Assembly: GCA_002723275.1 (NCBI GenBank)
Contig: PBNZ01000021.1
Coordinates: 209,308 to 273,307 of the forward strand
Length of the DNA stretch: 64,000 nucleotides
Origin: Planctomycetaceae bacterium
GTDB taxonomy: Bacteria; Planctomycetota; Planctomycetia; Pirellulales; Pirellulaceae
Reading direction: 5' to 3'
The notes under the pieces are model-generated. The model searched no databases, was not told the DNA's origin, and saw only the letters and a program-made list of their open reading frames with translations. A program made the position numbers and the translations under genes. Positions 18,656 through 27,467 of the stretch are shown in pieces (position 1 is the stretch's first letter; every line of letters begins with the position of its first letter).

Positions 18656-20716
18656 TTAATTCCACCCCAGAGAAAGCCAGCCATTGTCTGCGGAGATGTG
18701 ATCGAGTTTCAGATCTTCCAATTCTTTCAGACGTTCTGGCAATTTAAGCCCTTCCCCCTCAATCTCCGGTTTGAAGAGACCTTCGAATTTGTTCGTCATA
18801 AAGGTCTTGTTTCGCAACTCTGTCAAACTCAGCCGTTGCCCTTCCTTTCCGGGATAGGTCACATCAATTTCCCCCTGCCGAACCAGCTTGACGCGACCTT
18901 CATTAACCTCGATGGAATAGGTAGCAGCGACCTCCATCGGCTGTCGCACAACCTGATCAGCACGAGTAAAGCGTCTTCCCCGAATGGCAATAACAACCTT
19001 ATTGTCATTGAAGGAAATGGTGAGTGGGTGGAGCCGATCGAAGGTAATGGACCAGGGATCATCATCTTCACTGATCACTAATTCCTCAGGAATTTCACCG
19101 GTTACCTCTTCTACCAGATCCTGAGCCCGTTCATCCGTCATCAGATATCCGCCAATTGCGTTAACTGCGGAATTCAAGAACAACGACTCATGCACCTGAA
19201 CGACGACATCCGTTTCAGGTGCTTCGGGCGGTGAAGTGCTCGCAGCAAGCTGCACATTTCGTCCCTGCAAAGCGTGCAACTTAAGGCGATTATCCGTCGT
19301 CCAAAGCCGCAACATGCGTGGGAAGATGTTGCGCTGCTGCAGCGGCTTTTGGATTTCCGACCGCAACCTTTCGTTCGTGGTCGCAATCATCTCGCGAGCC
19401 TGATCGTCCATCATCTTGGCCACGCGCTGTTCAGCTCGACGAGACGAGATTTGCTCGGCCTCTGGCTGTTGCTGTCTGGCTCGACTCCAGGCAATCTTCT
19501 CGATCATCTGTGAACCCACTCCCTGTTTCACGCGGATTCCTGTAATCGTTGAATCCATTGAACAGGAAGCCGTGGCTGGCATCCCAACCACCTCATCAGC
19601 CCCAACCATCAACAGTTTTCGGCCAAGCACTTGTGTCGTACCGTTACTGAAGATGGAGACTCCGGATTGTCGGCCAACGGTTTCGGAGTTGGAGACACCA
19701 TTCAAGACAATCTCGATCATCGCCTTTTTCGGATCCGGAATTAATCTCGCAGTCACCTTTCCGACCGTGCGGGCAACACCGCGAATGTTGGTTCCTAGAA
19801 TGACTTCGTTGACGGGAGTCTCTTCGTCGACCGGCTGTGACAGGCCCCTGGAAATCACATCGGCGGAAGCCGAAAAATACAGATTGGGCTGGTTGTATTG
19901 TGCGCGGATTGCATCGACCATGGTCTCGGCCTGACCCAATTGGTCGAACCATTCCAGTTGCGCGGCGAGTTCTGCGAGTGAGAGCTCACCCGCTGCTAAA
20001 CCTTTGGAAAGATTAGCCAGTTGAGCAGCGTAACGAGCTTGGACTTCAGGATCCGATTTGGCAATCAACAACCTGCGATATTCGAGTAGTGCCTCTCGTG
20101 CCTGCACAAACTCCTTGAACTCCAAACCGGCATTACCACTGTAATATTTGGCGATAATCTTGCCGAGTTCATCGACATTGGGATCATCCAACGCCAATTG
20201 TTGCTGAGCGAGATCTGAAAGTAGAAAATCTTGCCAGGCAGTCGTGTTCTCATCGGAACCGTATGACAGGAAATCATTCAGCTCCTGAACGGCTACTGCT
20301 GCCTTTTCGCGCGCTGCCGCCAAACGTTCATCGGTAATCGGGCGGAATTCGTCCGATTGTTGCGAGATCCACTCTGCCCATACCTCGTTCGTCATCGTCG
20401 CGTTCAGCCAATTCTTCAGCGCATCACGAACGGCGGCAAACTCGGGAGTATCCAAACCCGATACTGGCTGCTGAAAACGCCTCAAGACTGCCATCATTTC
20501 GATGGGATTGGCGTTATCGCCTTCCGAAAGCAATCGCTGCAACTCTTCGACGTGAAGATATTGCCTCCAAGCATCAGCATTCACATCTGTACCGAGCCAT
20601 TCATCCATGGCAGTCGTTGCATGACGAACCGCCTGAAGCTGGTCGGCCCTCGCCTCCCCGATCATGGAAACTGCGAGAAACGAGATCAACAACATCGCAC
20701 AGCCGAGACATCGCAT
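18656..20716 (-). CDS. Large exported protein of unknown function
   Basis: This 686-residue protein has an ATG start with an AAGGAG ribosome site at 20724-20729, 7 nt upstream. A signal peptide ends near GEARA. Residues 25-270 are helical and rich in Ala, Leu, Glu and Gln (coiled-coil-like). Residues 275-450 look like a beta region (GTNIRGVARTVGKVTARLIP, MIEIVLNGVSNSETVG, VGMPATASCSMDSTITGIRV). The rest alternates, with RRFTRADQVVRQPMEVAATYSIEV near 600. No enzyme motif is visible. I do not recognise a named family; it appears to be a conserved planctomycete periplasmic or outer-membrane-associated protein. Confidence 0.75.
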   Translation of the reverse strand: MRCLGCAMLLISFLAVSMIGEARADQLQAVRHATTAMDEWLGTDVNADAWRQYLHVEELQRLLSEGDNANPIEMMAVLRRFQQPVSGLDTPEFAAVRDALKNWLNATMTNEVWAEWISQQSDEFRPITDERLAAAREKAAVAVQELNDFLSYGSDENTTAWQDFLLSDLAQQQLALDDPNVDELGKIIAKYYSGNAGLEFKEFVQAREALLEYRRLLIAKSDPEVQARYAAQLANLSKGLAAGELSLAELAAQLEWFDQLGQAETMVDAIRAQYNQPNLYFSASADVISRGLSQPVDEETPVNEVILGTNIRGVARTVGKVTARLIPDPKKAMIEIVLNGVSNSETVGRQSGVSIFSNGTTQVLGRKLLMVGADEVVGMPATASCSMDSTITGIRVKQGVGSQMIEKIAWSRARQQQPEAEQISSRRAEQRVAKMMDDQAREMIATTNERLRSEIQKPLQQRNIFPRMLRLWTTDNRLKLHALQGRNVQLAASTSPPEAPETDVVVQVHESLFLNSAVNAIGGYLMTDERAQDLVEEVTGEIPEELVISEDDDPWSITFDRLHPLTISFNDNKVVIAIRGRRFTRADQVVRQPMEVAATYSIEVNEGRVKLVRQGEIDVTYPGKEGQRLSLTELRNKTFMTNKFEGLFKPEIEGEGLKLPERLKELEDLKLDHISADNGWLSLGWN

Positions 20717-21151
20717 CCGGAAACTCCTTCAGTCAGATAGGGACGCCGTCAACGCAATTCATGCGTCTGAACGTCCGGCAGGGTCCGTCCCGTCGGATGC
20801 ATTCCGACTGGGCCCTCGATTCGATGTTTCGCATCTTAGACCGCATCCCATTTCAGAGCAACCTAAATTGCGTAGTTTGTCCAATGACATTGCCCCCTAA
20901 ATCCCCTGAACGCGAGGTTTCGTCGATACCCCCATCGTAGCCCGTAGACAGCCAAGAAGCCCATCTGGAGTGGCCGAAAGCATTCAGCCATCGTTGTAAC
21001 CGTTAGGATCCTTACCGCTGACCTAGCTGTTTGATTTTTTCAACAGATCATGATGCGAATTCGCCTCACCGGCTGGACAGGGAGGTACGTTTGCCATGGA
21101 CAAAAGGTGGCGTTCACTGAGCGTCACGGTAGGAGTAAGGAGACAAGCGTC
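20717..21151. other. Divergent intergenic region without a supported gene
   Basis: This 435 bp region lies between the leftward 686-residue protein gene and the rightward DUF11 lipoprotein gene. Short forward frames exist but are Arg/Ser-rich and have no ribosome site. Promoters for both flanking genes are expected here; none could be assigned with confidence. Confidence 0.5.
21137..21143 (+). promoter_or_regulatory. Ribosome binding site deciding a GTG start
   Basis: AAGGAGA lies 8 nt before the GTG at 21152. Translation from there gives an immediate lipoprotein signal. An in-frame ATG at 21050 would add 34 basic, non-secretory residues and has no comparable site. This supports GTG 21152 as the start of the DUF11 lipoprotein. 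Confidence 0.7.
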
Positions 21152-23935
21152 GTGAGACGTTGGATCGTGCAAACGCGAATTCTGTGGCTACTGTTCGTGC
21201 TGAACACGACAGTGGGCTGTTCTACATTGCGGCTCCCCGCCATCGATCCGTCGGGAGAACGGATTTTCTTACCCGCTCCAAGCTACACCACGTTGAATCG
21301 CAATCATTCTTCGGACTATGTAAAACCTTCACGCCCGGGCAACGTCTGCAACGGTCCTGTTTTCGAACAACCAGACGCCCCCGATTGCGAACTTCCACCG
21401 ATTCTTCCAAACACAACGAAGGCAAAATCCCCACCAATCACCATGGTGGCAGACAGCACGCCGACCACTGCGCGGATTCTCGTTCCAGGTCCTTTCCAAA
21501 ATACAAAAAGTGAGCTGTATGAGAGCTGTCCCCAAAAGGAAGAGACCGACAATCGACAACGCGTGTTGTTAACGCCGCGTCGACACATTGCGCCAGTAGG
21601 CAGTGAAGTGATCTTGATCGGTGGTCTTTGCGACAGTGACGGATACTATCGCATGCATGAACAGCTCGAATGGAGCCTCACTCAGGGAAGTGTCGGTCAA
21701 TTTGTGGAGCCTGGAAAAGCGGCAGTCGGAAAACTTCGAGTTCGCGGTCACCTGGCCGCGTTGAAGGGCGAACCACTTCCAATACTACTCTCGAACAACT
21801 ACGCTCTGGCGACGAGTTCCAAACGCGTGCAAGTTCTCACTCGCGGAACAGCACGACCGAGTGACGACATCTTCATTCTTCAGGGGCAAGCCTGGATCAG
21901 CGTCACTTCGGCAACCGAAGGCGAAACGTATGTGACATTAGTGGCTCCTAAGGTTGACGGCTGGGAACAGCGACAGGAAATGGCGGTTGTACATTGGATC
22001 GATGGACAATGGACGTTACCGGCCTCCGTCCATTCCCGCACCATCGATCCGATCACACTCACAACGACGATTAATCGGAAGTTGACCGCCGCCCCCGTCC
22101 TTGGCTGGATCGTGCGATATGAAATCGTCTCAGGCGAAGCCACCTTTCAGGGCTCGACCACAACAGTCGAAGTTGAGACGGATGAGATGGGTGAAGCGCC
22201 GGTCCGCGTGATTCCAAATTCCGCACGGGGAGGATCTGCCAAGGTCAAGGCAACCATCATTCGCCCAGCCGGCATTGGGAGCGGCGTCACCGATCGTCTG
22301 ATTGTCGGTGAAGGCACCGCTGACGTATCGTGGAGCACCGCCATGCTCGACGTGCAACTGACGGGCCCGGAAACGATAGAGGTTAACGAAACGGGCGTCT
22401 ATCGCATTAACGTCACCAATTCTGGCACCATGCAAGCCGACAGCTCACTGGTTCGTGTCATGATTCCACCGGGTGTCGATCTGGTGTCGAGCACTCCAAC
22501 GGCAACCCTGTTTGGCCGCCGACTGGATTGGAATCTCGGGCCTATGGCACCCGGCGAAAGTCGCTCGATCGAGCTAACCTATATCGCCACTCAACCCGGC
22601 GTCATTCGACATTGTGCTTCAGCTCAACCCGCTGGTGGAACAACCATCGAAAGCTGCATCACCACCTTAGTTACCGCAGACTTCCTCTACATCGAAATGG
22701 TGGGGCCCAATCCCGACATTCCGTTGTTAGTTGGGCAAAACATACAATATCAAGTCACGATCACCAATCGTGGCAACCAACGCCTGAACGACGTGATCTT
22801 GAGCGATCGATTCGACGCCGGTCTTCAACATAGCGAAAGCCCCAGTCCCATCGAACGATCCATCGGAGCTCTTGATCCTGGAGAATCGCGACAGCTTGGC
22901 CTTACCTTCCAGGTAGTGGCGCCGGGCCGTCACTGTCACACGCTGGAAGCAACGGCATCCGGTACGAAACCGGCACGCGCCAGCGCTTGCATCACAGCAG
23001 AAGTGCAACCACAAATACCGGCTGGTTCGTTGAACGTAAGCAAGTCCGGACCTCAGCAAGCGATGGTTGGCGAACAAATCACGTTCAACGTCACAATTCA
23101 AAACACCGGACAAGGTACTGTCAACAACATTCAGATTATCGATCAATACGATCCTGAATTCCGTCCAGTATCGACGAATCCGATTCCCGCAAATTCCAAC
23201 CAGAATCAAATCATCTGGTACCTTTCCAAACTCGATCCGGGCGAACAAAAAACGTTCCAGGTCACATGTCAGGCACTGTATGACGCACCGAATTCCTGTA
23301 GCCGCGTCACCGTTCAAAGCGGCGACGACATCAAGGTGAATGACGAAACGTGCATTCCCATCCTGAAACAACCGGGAGGTGCAGCCACTCCAATTCCCGG
23401 TGCAAATATTCCCGGTGCAAATACTCCCGGTCCGGGTGTTCCCCCTGCGACCGCTCCTGGACCGGTGCCTGGAACTGGAGCCGCTCCCCCTGCTAGCGCG
23501 GGTCAGCCTGGTTCAACCTCAACAGCACCTCCGAATTTCGGGACGGGTTCGGGAACCGCGACCGATGCGACCGGATTGACACTCAGCATTGAAGATCGTG
23601 GTGATCGGTTTCAGGTCGGCAATGATATTGAATACTTCATTTCGATTCGTAACGATTCCCAGTCCCCCGACACGAATGTCAATTTGACGATCAAGCTGCC
23701 ACCCCAATTGCGTCTGAAGGAATACTCTGGTCCAACCACGGCAAGCTCCAATAGCGCGGACTGGCGGACGATCAACATGGCACCCATCCGTAGCTTACGG
23801 GCGGGTGAGTCGGTGCAGTACACCATTCGTGCGACGGTCGAACAGGCGGGTGAAATCGCAACCCGGGCCGAGGTGACCAGCTTCAGATCTGTGCAAGCCA
23901 CCGTTCAAGAAGCACGATCGCTGGCAACTCCCTGA
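21152..23935 (+). CDS. DUF11-repeat surface lipoprotein
   Basis: This 927-residue protein starts at GTG 21152 with a lipoprotein signal (ILWLLFVLNTTVGC). After a variable N-terminal third come Ig-like beta domains. At least three DUF11-type repeats are visible: LTGPETIEVNETGVYRINVTN, IEMVGPNPDIPLLVGQNIQY and LNVSKSGPQQAMVGEQITFN, each ending in a DPGE or APGE motif. A flexible Pro/Gly/Ala-rich linker of about 65 residues (coded about 23370-23565) precedes one more divergent repeat that begins LTLSIEDRGDRFQVGND. Such architecture is typical of wall- or envelope-spanning structural proteins in planctomycetes. It has no enzymatic motif. Confidence 0.82.
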   Translation: MRRWIVQTRILWLLFVLNTTVGCSTLRLPAIDPSGERIFLPAPSYTTLNRNHSSDYVKPSRPGNVCNGPVFEQPDAPDCELPPILPNTTKAKSPPITMVADSTPTTARILVPGPFQNTKSELYESCPQKEETDNRQRVLLTPRRHIAPVGSEVILIGGLCDSDGYYRMHEQLEWSLTQGSVGQFVEPGKAAVGKLRVRGHLAALKGEPLPILLSNNYALATSSKRVQVLTRGTARPSDDIFILQGQAWISVTSATEGETYVTLVAPKVDGWEQRQEMAVVHWIDGQWTLPASVHSRTIDPITLTTTINRKLTAAPVLGWIVRYEIVSGEATFQGSTTTVEVETDEMGEAPVRVIPNSARGGSAKVKATIIRPAGIGSGVTDRLIVGEGTADVSWSTAMLDVQLTGPETIEVNETGVYRINVTNSGTMQADSSLVRVMIPPGVDLVSSTPTATLFGRRLDWNLGPMAPGESRSIELTYIATQPGVIRHCASAQPAGGTTIESCITTLVTADFLYIEMVGPNPDIPLLVGQNIQYQVTITNRGNQRLNDVILSDRFDAGLQHSESPSPIERSIGALDPGESRQLGLTFQVVAPGRHCHTLEATASGTKPARASACITAEVQPQIPAGSLNVSKSGPQQAMVGEQITFNVTIQNTGQGTVNNIQIIDQYDPEFRPVSTNPIPANSNQNQIIWYLSKLDPGEQKTFQVTCQALYDAPNSCSRVTVQSGDDIKVNDETCIPILKQPGGAATPIPGANIPGANTPGPGVPPATAPGPVPGTGAAPPASAGQPGSTSTAPPNFGTGSGTATDATGLTLSIEDRGDRFQVGNDIEYFISIRNDSQSPDTNVNLTIKLPPQLRLKEYSGPTTASSNSADWRTINMAPIRSLRAGESVQYTIRATVEQAGEIATRAEVTSFRSVQATVQEARSLATP

Positions 23936-24109
23936 CCGAAACAGGATCTTTTCGATTGATTGATTGGCGGATCGTGGCCAACATTCGATGTTGGCTGGCT
24001 GATTCGGCACCGTTGCATCCTCACGGTCATCCGGTATGTCGGTCGACAAACTGAGCCAGGAGCCTAAAATCGGGTCACTCAGGAATCTCCGAAAATCAAG
24101 GTTCAGCTG

Positions 24110-24475
24110 ATGCCCCGATTCGTCATTTTGCGACACGAACTTCCCAGTCATCGATCGCGCGAATCACACTGGGATCTCATGTTTGAGCAAGGCGGAGTAT
24201 TGCGAACTTGGGCCGTGCGAGAGATTCCGCCACTGGACACTTGGATCGAAGCCGACCTGCTTCCCGATCACCGCGTCGCCTATCTCGATTATGAAGGTCC
24301 GATTTCAGAAGACCGCGGCACCGTCAGCCAATGGGATACCGGCACCTTCGAATGGCTTGAAGAAACCGAGGCGGAAATCAAAATAGCTCTATCCGGCAAG
24401 CATCTCGATTGTACTGCAAGATTCCGACACCCCGCAGCCAATCATGGCTGGCGTTTCGTTTTGGATTCGAAATAA
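24110..24475 (+). CDS. Stand-alone LigD N-terminal-type 3'-phosphoesterase domain protein
   Basis: This 121-residue protein matches the phosphoesterase domain of bacterial DNA ligase D over its whole length. It has RFVILRHELP, then HWDLMFEQGGVLRTWAV, then HRVAYLDYEGPISEDRGTV, then WDTGTFEW. The conserved histidines and the Asp of the HWD motif are present. In the NHEJ pathway this domain trims 3' ends, but here no ligase, polymerase or Ku gene is nearby, so the cellular role is open. The last 34 bp overlap the convergent gene at 24442-25203. Confidence 0.75.
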   Translation: MPRFVILRHELPSHRSRESHWDLMFEQGGVLRTWAVREIPPLDTWIEADLLPDHRVAYLDYEGPISEDRGTVSQWDTGTFEWLEETEAEIKIALSGKHLDCTARFRHPAANHGWRFVLDSK

Positions 24476-25203
24476 TTGGCAACTCGATTCACGTCGGCAT
24501 CGAAACCAGCCTGCGGAAACGCAAACGATTTATCGGATCGCCCCGCAATGTAAAGCTGTCCGTCATCGATACGAATAGTATCGATGATGACTCCCGTACT
24601 GAGCTGTTCATGACTTTGGGGAATCTGCACGATGGCAACCGGATCTCCGTCCTCTTGGGCCCAGTGGAGCGGGACCTCCACCTCCATCGCGACCTCGGAA
24701 ACCTGATTGAGCAATTCCTTCAACGGCACCGGCACCCTGCCAGCCCGAACATGATCGATCCGGACAGCAAGTTCGTTGGGGGTCTCTGTCAGGTATGGCT
24801 CTAGTGCCATCGACAAAACGGTCGTCACGTTCGGTGTTTCTAGACGACATGCAACACGAGTTTCACCATCCTGAAATGCAACTCGTGGTTGCTTCACTTC
24901 AGGAGGCAATAACCCCGGAAATCTCTGATCAAGATCGGCGGCAAGCCATCCGTTAATCTGCTTGGCCGTGACGACAATTTCCCAACGAGAACCTTGCTCA
25001 AGTTCTTGATGAAGTTCTTCGACCTGCTGCTCCAATTCATCGCCCGCCTTGCTTGCAACATCGCGTTCTAGTTCAAGAGCGGCGGTATAGAATTCAGGTA
25101 CCGATTGGCTTGCACGAAATACGGAATAGAAAGCCAAGCCGACCATGATGGCAAGGACAACAAGACAAAGTAACATTCGGCGAAAGAATCGCATCAAAGC
25201 CAC
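24442..25203 (-). CDS. Single-pass membrane protein of unknown function
   Basis: This 253-residue protein has an N-terminal transmembrane helix (MLLCLVVLAIMVGLAFYSVF, about residues 10-29), a coiled-coil-like stretch (ELERDVASKAGDELEQQVEELHQEL) and then a beta-rich extracytoplasmic domain. The region TAKQINGWLAADLDQRFPGLLP resembles the ligand-binding-like domain of YpmS/DUF2140-type proteins; this likeness is weak. It is probably anchored in the inner membrane, facing the periplasm. The 3' end overlaps the phosphoesterase gene tail to tail. Confidence 0.65.
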   Translation of the reverse strand: MALMRFFRRMLLCLVVLAIMVGLAFYSVFRASQSVPEFYTAALELERDVASKAGDELEQQVEELHQELEQGSRWEIVVTAKQINGWLAADLDQRFPGLLPPEVKQPRVAFQDGETRVACRLETPNVTTVLSMALEPYLTETPNELAVRIDHVRAGRVPVPLKELLNQVSEVAMEVEVPLHWAQEDGDPVAIVQIPQSHEQLSTGVIIDTIRIDDGQLYIAGRSDKSFAFPQAGFDADVNRVANYFESKTKRQP

Positions 25204-25595
25204 CCTCGGTTTTCCTGGAATGGAACTGCCACCCGTTGAATGACCGCTTCACAATTGCCTGACCGTGACGAATGATCGAACGGTCGAATAAGAGTCACTC
25301 TCGACAGGTCATCACACCCCCAAGGGGTGTGGCAGGCGAGAAGACTCGTTCGGCCGCATTCAGGTTACGTGTCTCGTGGGATCCTAGTTCGCTTGAGAAA
25401 GCAGGTCAATTGAAGCTATCGTCGACGAAACAGCGTGGCAACCGGTTTTGTGGGCATCCGCGGAATGGGAACTGTCAGAAAAAATCACGATTTGTCGACG
25501 TTCGTGATCGCTTCTACCGCCAATGCTGGCATCGGCGAGAAAGTTCCGGCATACCCGATGCAGTTTGGGCCGATCACAGCTTGCCCATTTCCAGC
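25204..25595. other. Intergenic region between the membrane protein gene and tyrS
   Basis: This 392 bp region lies downstream of tyrS and upstream of the 24442-25203 gene, all on the minus strand. A forward frame covering much of it has no ribosome site and is dense in Arg and Ser, so it is not accepted. The only structure seen is the hairpin at 25312-25332. Confidence 0.5.
25312..25332. repeat. GC-rich inverted repeat (hairpin)
   Basis: CACACCCC, a CAA loop and GGGGTGTG form an 8-bp perfect stem (extendable by one G-T pair) about 265 bp past the tyrS stop. It lacks a T-tract on either strand, so it is not a standard intrinsic terminator. It could still act as an RNA 3'-end stabiliser. Confidence 0.45.
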
Positions 25596-26879
25596 TTATT
25601 GAAATCGCAGCAGCGCGTACTTTTTCTTTCCGGAACGGAGAACGATTGTGGTCTCACTGGCAAGATCCGATTCTGAAAGCATCCGATCGAGATCCGTCAC
25701 TCTCTGATTGTTGATGTAAGCTCCACCTTGTTTGAGAGTCCGGCGTGCTTCGCTCTTACTCTTGGCGAGTCCTGCGTCAACCATTGCATCACTCAACGAC
25801 AATCCATCTCCGCCGAGTACATCTCGGTTGAACGAACAACTGGGGACATCGGCAAATATTTGAGCAAGATCGTTATCACTCAGGTCATTGATCTCAGCGC
25901 CGAATAGCACTTCTTTCGCACGTTTCGCAGCGTCAAGCCCTGCTGACCCGTGAACCAACATCGTGAGCTCTTCGGCTAATCGAGTTTGGCTTTCACGTTT
26001 TTGGGGCTCCGATTCACGAGACGAGTCCAGGGCTTGAATTTCCTCACGATTAAGATCGGTGAGAAACCTCAAACACTTACCTGCATCGTCATCGGCCACG
26101 TTGTACCAATACTGGTAGAAGTCGTAGGGGCTGGTTCGATCCGCTGAGAGCCAGATCGTACCGGATTCGGTTTTCCCCATTTTTGATCCGTCACTTTTGG
26201 TGAGCAGAGGGCAGGTGATGCCATACAGCTGCGCACTATACATTCTTCTTCCCAGGTCGATGCCGGCCGTAATATTCCCCCATTGATCGCTTCCACCAAC
26301 CTGCAAATGGCAATCGTATTGGTCGTAAAGATGCACAAAGTCATAGGCTTGTAGCAGCATATAGCTGAATTCTGTGTAGCTCAGCCCGGCGTCCGTGCGC
26401 TCCAATCGCCCTTTCACAGAATCCTTTGTCATCATCACATTCACAGGAAAGTTCTTGCCGATATCCCGCAAGAAATCCAGATACGAGAACGACTTCATCC
26501 AGTCGAAGTTATTAAGCAAGACAGCAGAAGATTCCCCGCAATCGAAATCGAGAATCGACTGCATTTGAGAACGAATTCCCTGAACATTAGCTTCCAGTTG
26601 TTCGACGGAGAGCAGATTTCGTTCCTGACTTTTTCCGCTGGGATCACCGATCATTCCCGTCGCACCGCCGACCAGGGCGATCGGACGGTGGCCTGCTTTT
26701 TGAAAACGTCGCAAATAGAGCAAAGGCATGAGGCTACCGACGTGGAGACTATCCGCGGTGGGATCGAAACCTACGTACACGGTACGGCAACCCTCGTTGA
26801 GCCATTGGGGGATGAACTCATCATCGGTGCATTGATGAATCAATCCTCTCCAGGCAAGTTCTTCGTAGATTTTTTGCAT
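25596..26879 (-). CDS. tyrS: Tyrosyl-tRNA synthetase
   Basis: This is a class I aminoacyl-tRNA synthetase of 427 residues, the usual length. The ATP-binding HIGH-type motif is HVGS at residues 46-49 (GFDPTADSLHVGSLMPLL). The tyrosine pocket is seen in SYTEFSYMLLQAYDF and QVGGSDQWGN, and the KMSKS-type loop reads KMGKT. An S4 RNA-binding domain closes the protein (LSDAMVDAGLAKSKSEARRTLKQGGAYINNQRV). It charges tRNA-Tyr in the cytoplasm. It lies between the DUF1877 gene (33 bp upstream) and the membrane protein gene. No T-box-like leader was seen. Confidence 0.97.
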   Translation of the reverse strand: MQKIYEELAWRGLIHQCTDDEFIPQWLNEGCRTVYVGFDPTADSLHVGSLMPLLYLRRFQKAGHRPIALVGGATGMIGDPSGKSQERNLLSVEQLEANVQGIRSQMQSILDFDCGESSAVLLNNFDWMKSFSYLDFLRDIGKNFPVNVMMTKDSVKGRLERTDAGLSYTEFSYMLLQAYDFVHLYDQYDCHLQVGGSDQWGNITAGIDLGRRMYSAQLYGITCPLLTKSDGSKMGKTESGTIWLSADRTSPYDFYQYWYNVADDDAGKCLRFLTDLNREEIQALDSSRESEPQKRESQTRLAEELTMLVHGSAGLDAAKRAKEVLFGAEINDLSDNDLAQIFADVPSCSFNRDVLGGDGLSLSDAMVDAGLAKSKSEARRTLKQGGAYINNQRVTDLDRMLSESDLASETTIVLRSGKKKYALLRFQ

Positions 26880-26912
26880 ATTTGCGATATCTTTCGTTCA
26901 ATCAGCTCTGCG

Positions 26913-27425
26913 TTACGCTTTCTGATGCACGCAGAAGACAACCGCAGCTCGTTCTCGAGCCGCCGTATCGTAAAGCTCCGTAACCTGCCCTAACAAAGCG
27001 CTCAGTTGCTGTTGAGCGGCTTCATCGTTGGGCTCATCGGCGGCAGCAGCAGCCGCTTCGAATCGACTTTGAACCTCGGCGGCACCCAACTCGGCCAATG
27101 CCGTAGCAATGTGAGTCACAGTGTCAGGTCGCACTAATCGGACAGTCATGGACTCGCCAGCATCCATCGGTCGCCCACCGAGCACACAATGATTCAGAGG
27201 CAATTCTCCCCCTTGCGGATCGAGCGATCCATCGCCGAGTAGACGATGAAGCATTCCCCATTTCCCTTGACAATCAACAGCGACCGCGCCTTCGGCCGCA
27301 GCAATTTCGTTCAACTCCTGCTGCAACAAAGTTGCATCACGAGCTTTAAAAGTACGCTTGGCATTATCACGGCCAAGCAACAACAAGATACCGTTTGTAA
27401 AGGTCTCTTCCACGGCGCTGGCCAT
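26913..27425 (-). CDS. DUF1877 (YfbM-like) family protein
   Basis: This 170-residue protein starts at ATG 27425; a GTG directly before it is also possible. The pattern of the DUF1877 family is visible: KWGMLHRLLGDGS for the usual KAWHGIHYLLTG, PLNHCVLGGRPM for the conserved GG-containing strand, then RLVRPDTVTHIATALAEL and a helical C-terminus QVTELYDTAARERAAVVFCV. The family is structurally known from E. coli YfbM but has no assigned function. A poly-Ala stretch (EAAAAAADE) sits before the C-terminal helix. It is 33 bp upstream of tyrS on the same strand. Confidence 0.72.
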   Translation of the reverse strand: MASAVEETFTNGILLLLGRDNAKRTFKARDATLLQQELNEIAAAEGAVAVDCQGKWGMLHRLLGDGSLDPQGGELPLNHCVLGGRPMDAGESMTVRLVRPDTVTHIATALAELGAAEVQSRFEAAAAAADEPNDEAAQQQLSALLGQVTELYDTAARERAAVVFCVHQKA

Positions 27426-27467
27426 CACATAAAGGAACGAGTTCAGAAAAGCCCGACAGGAGTTAGC

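Noticed and set aside
25272-25676. Forward frame of 134 codons across the tyrS end
   Set aside because: It is antisense to the conserved 3' end of tyrS and rich in Arg/Ser, with no ribosome site.
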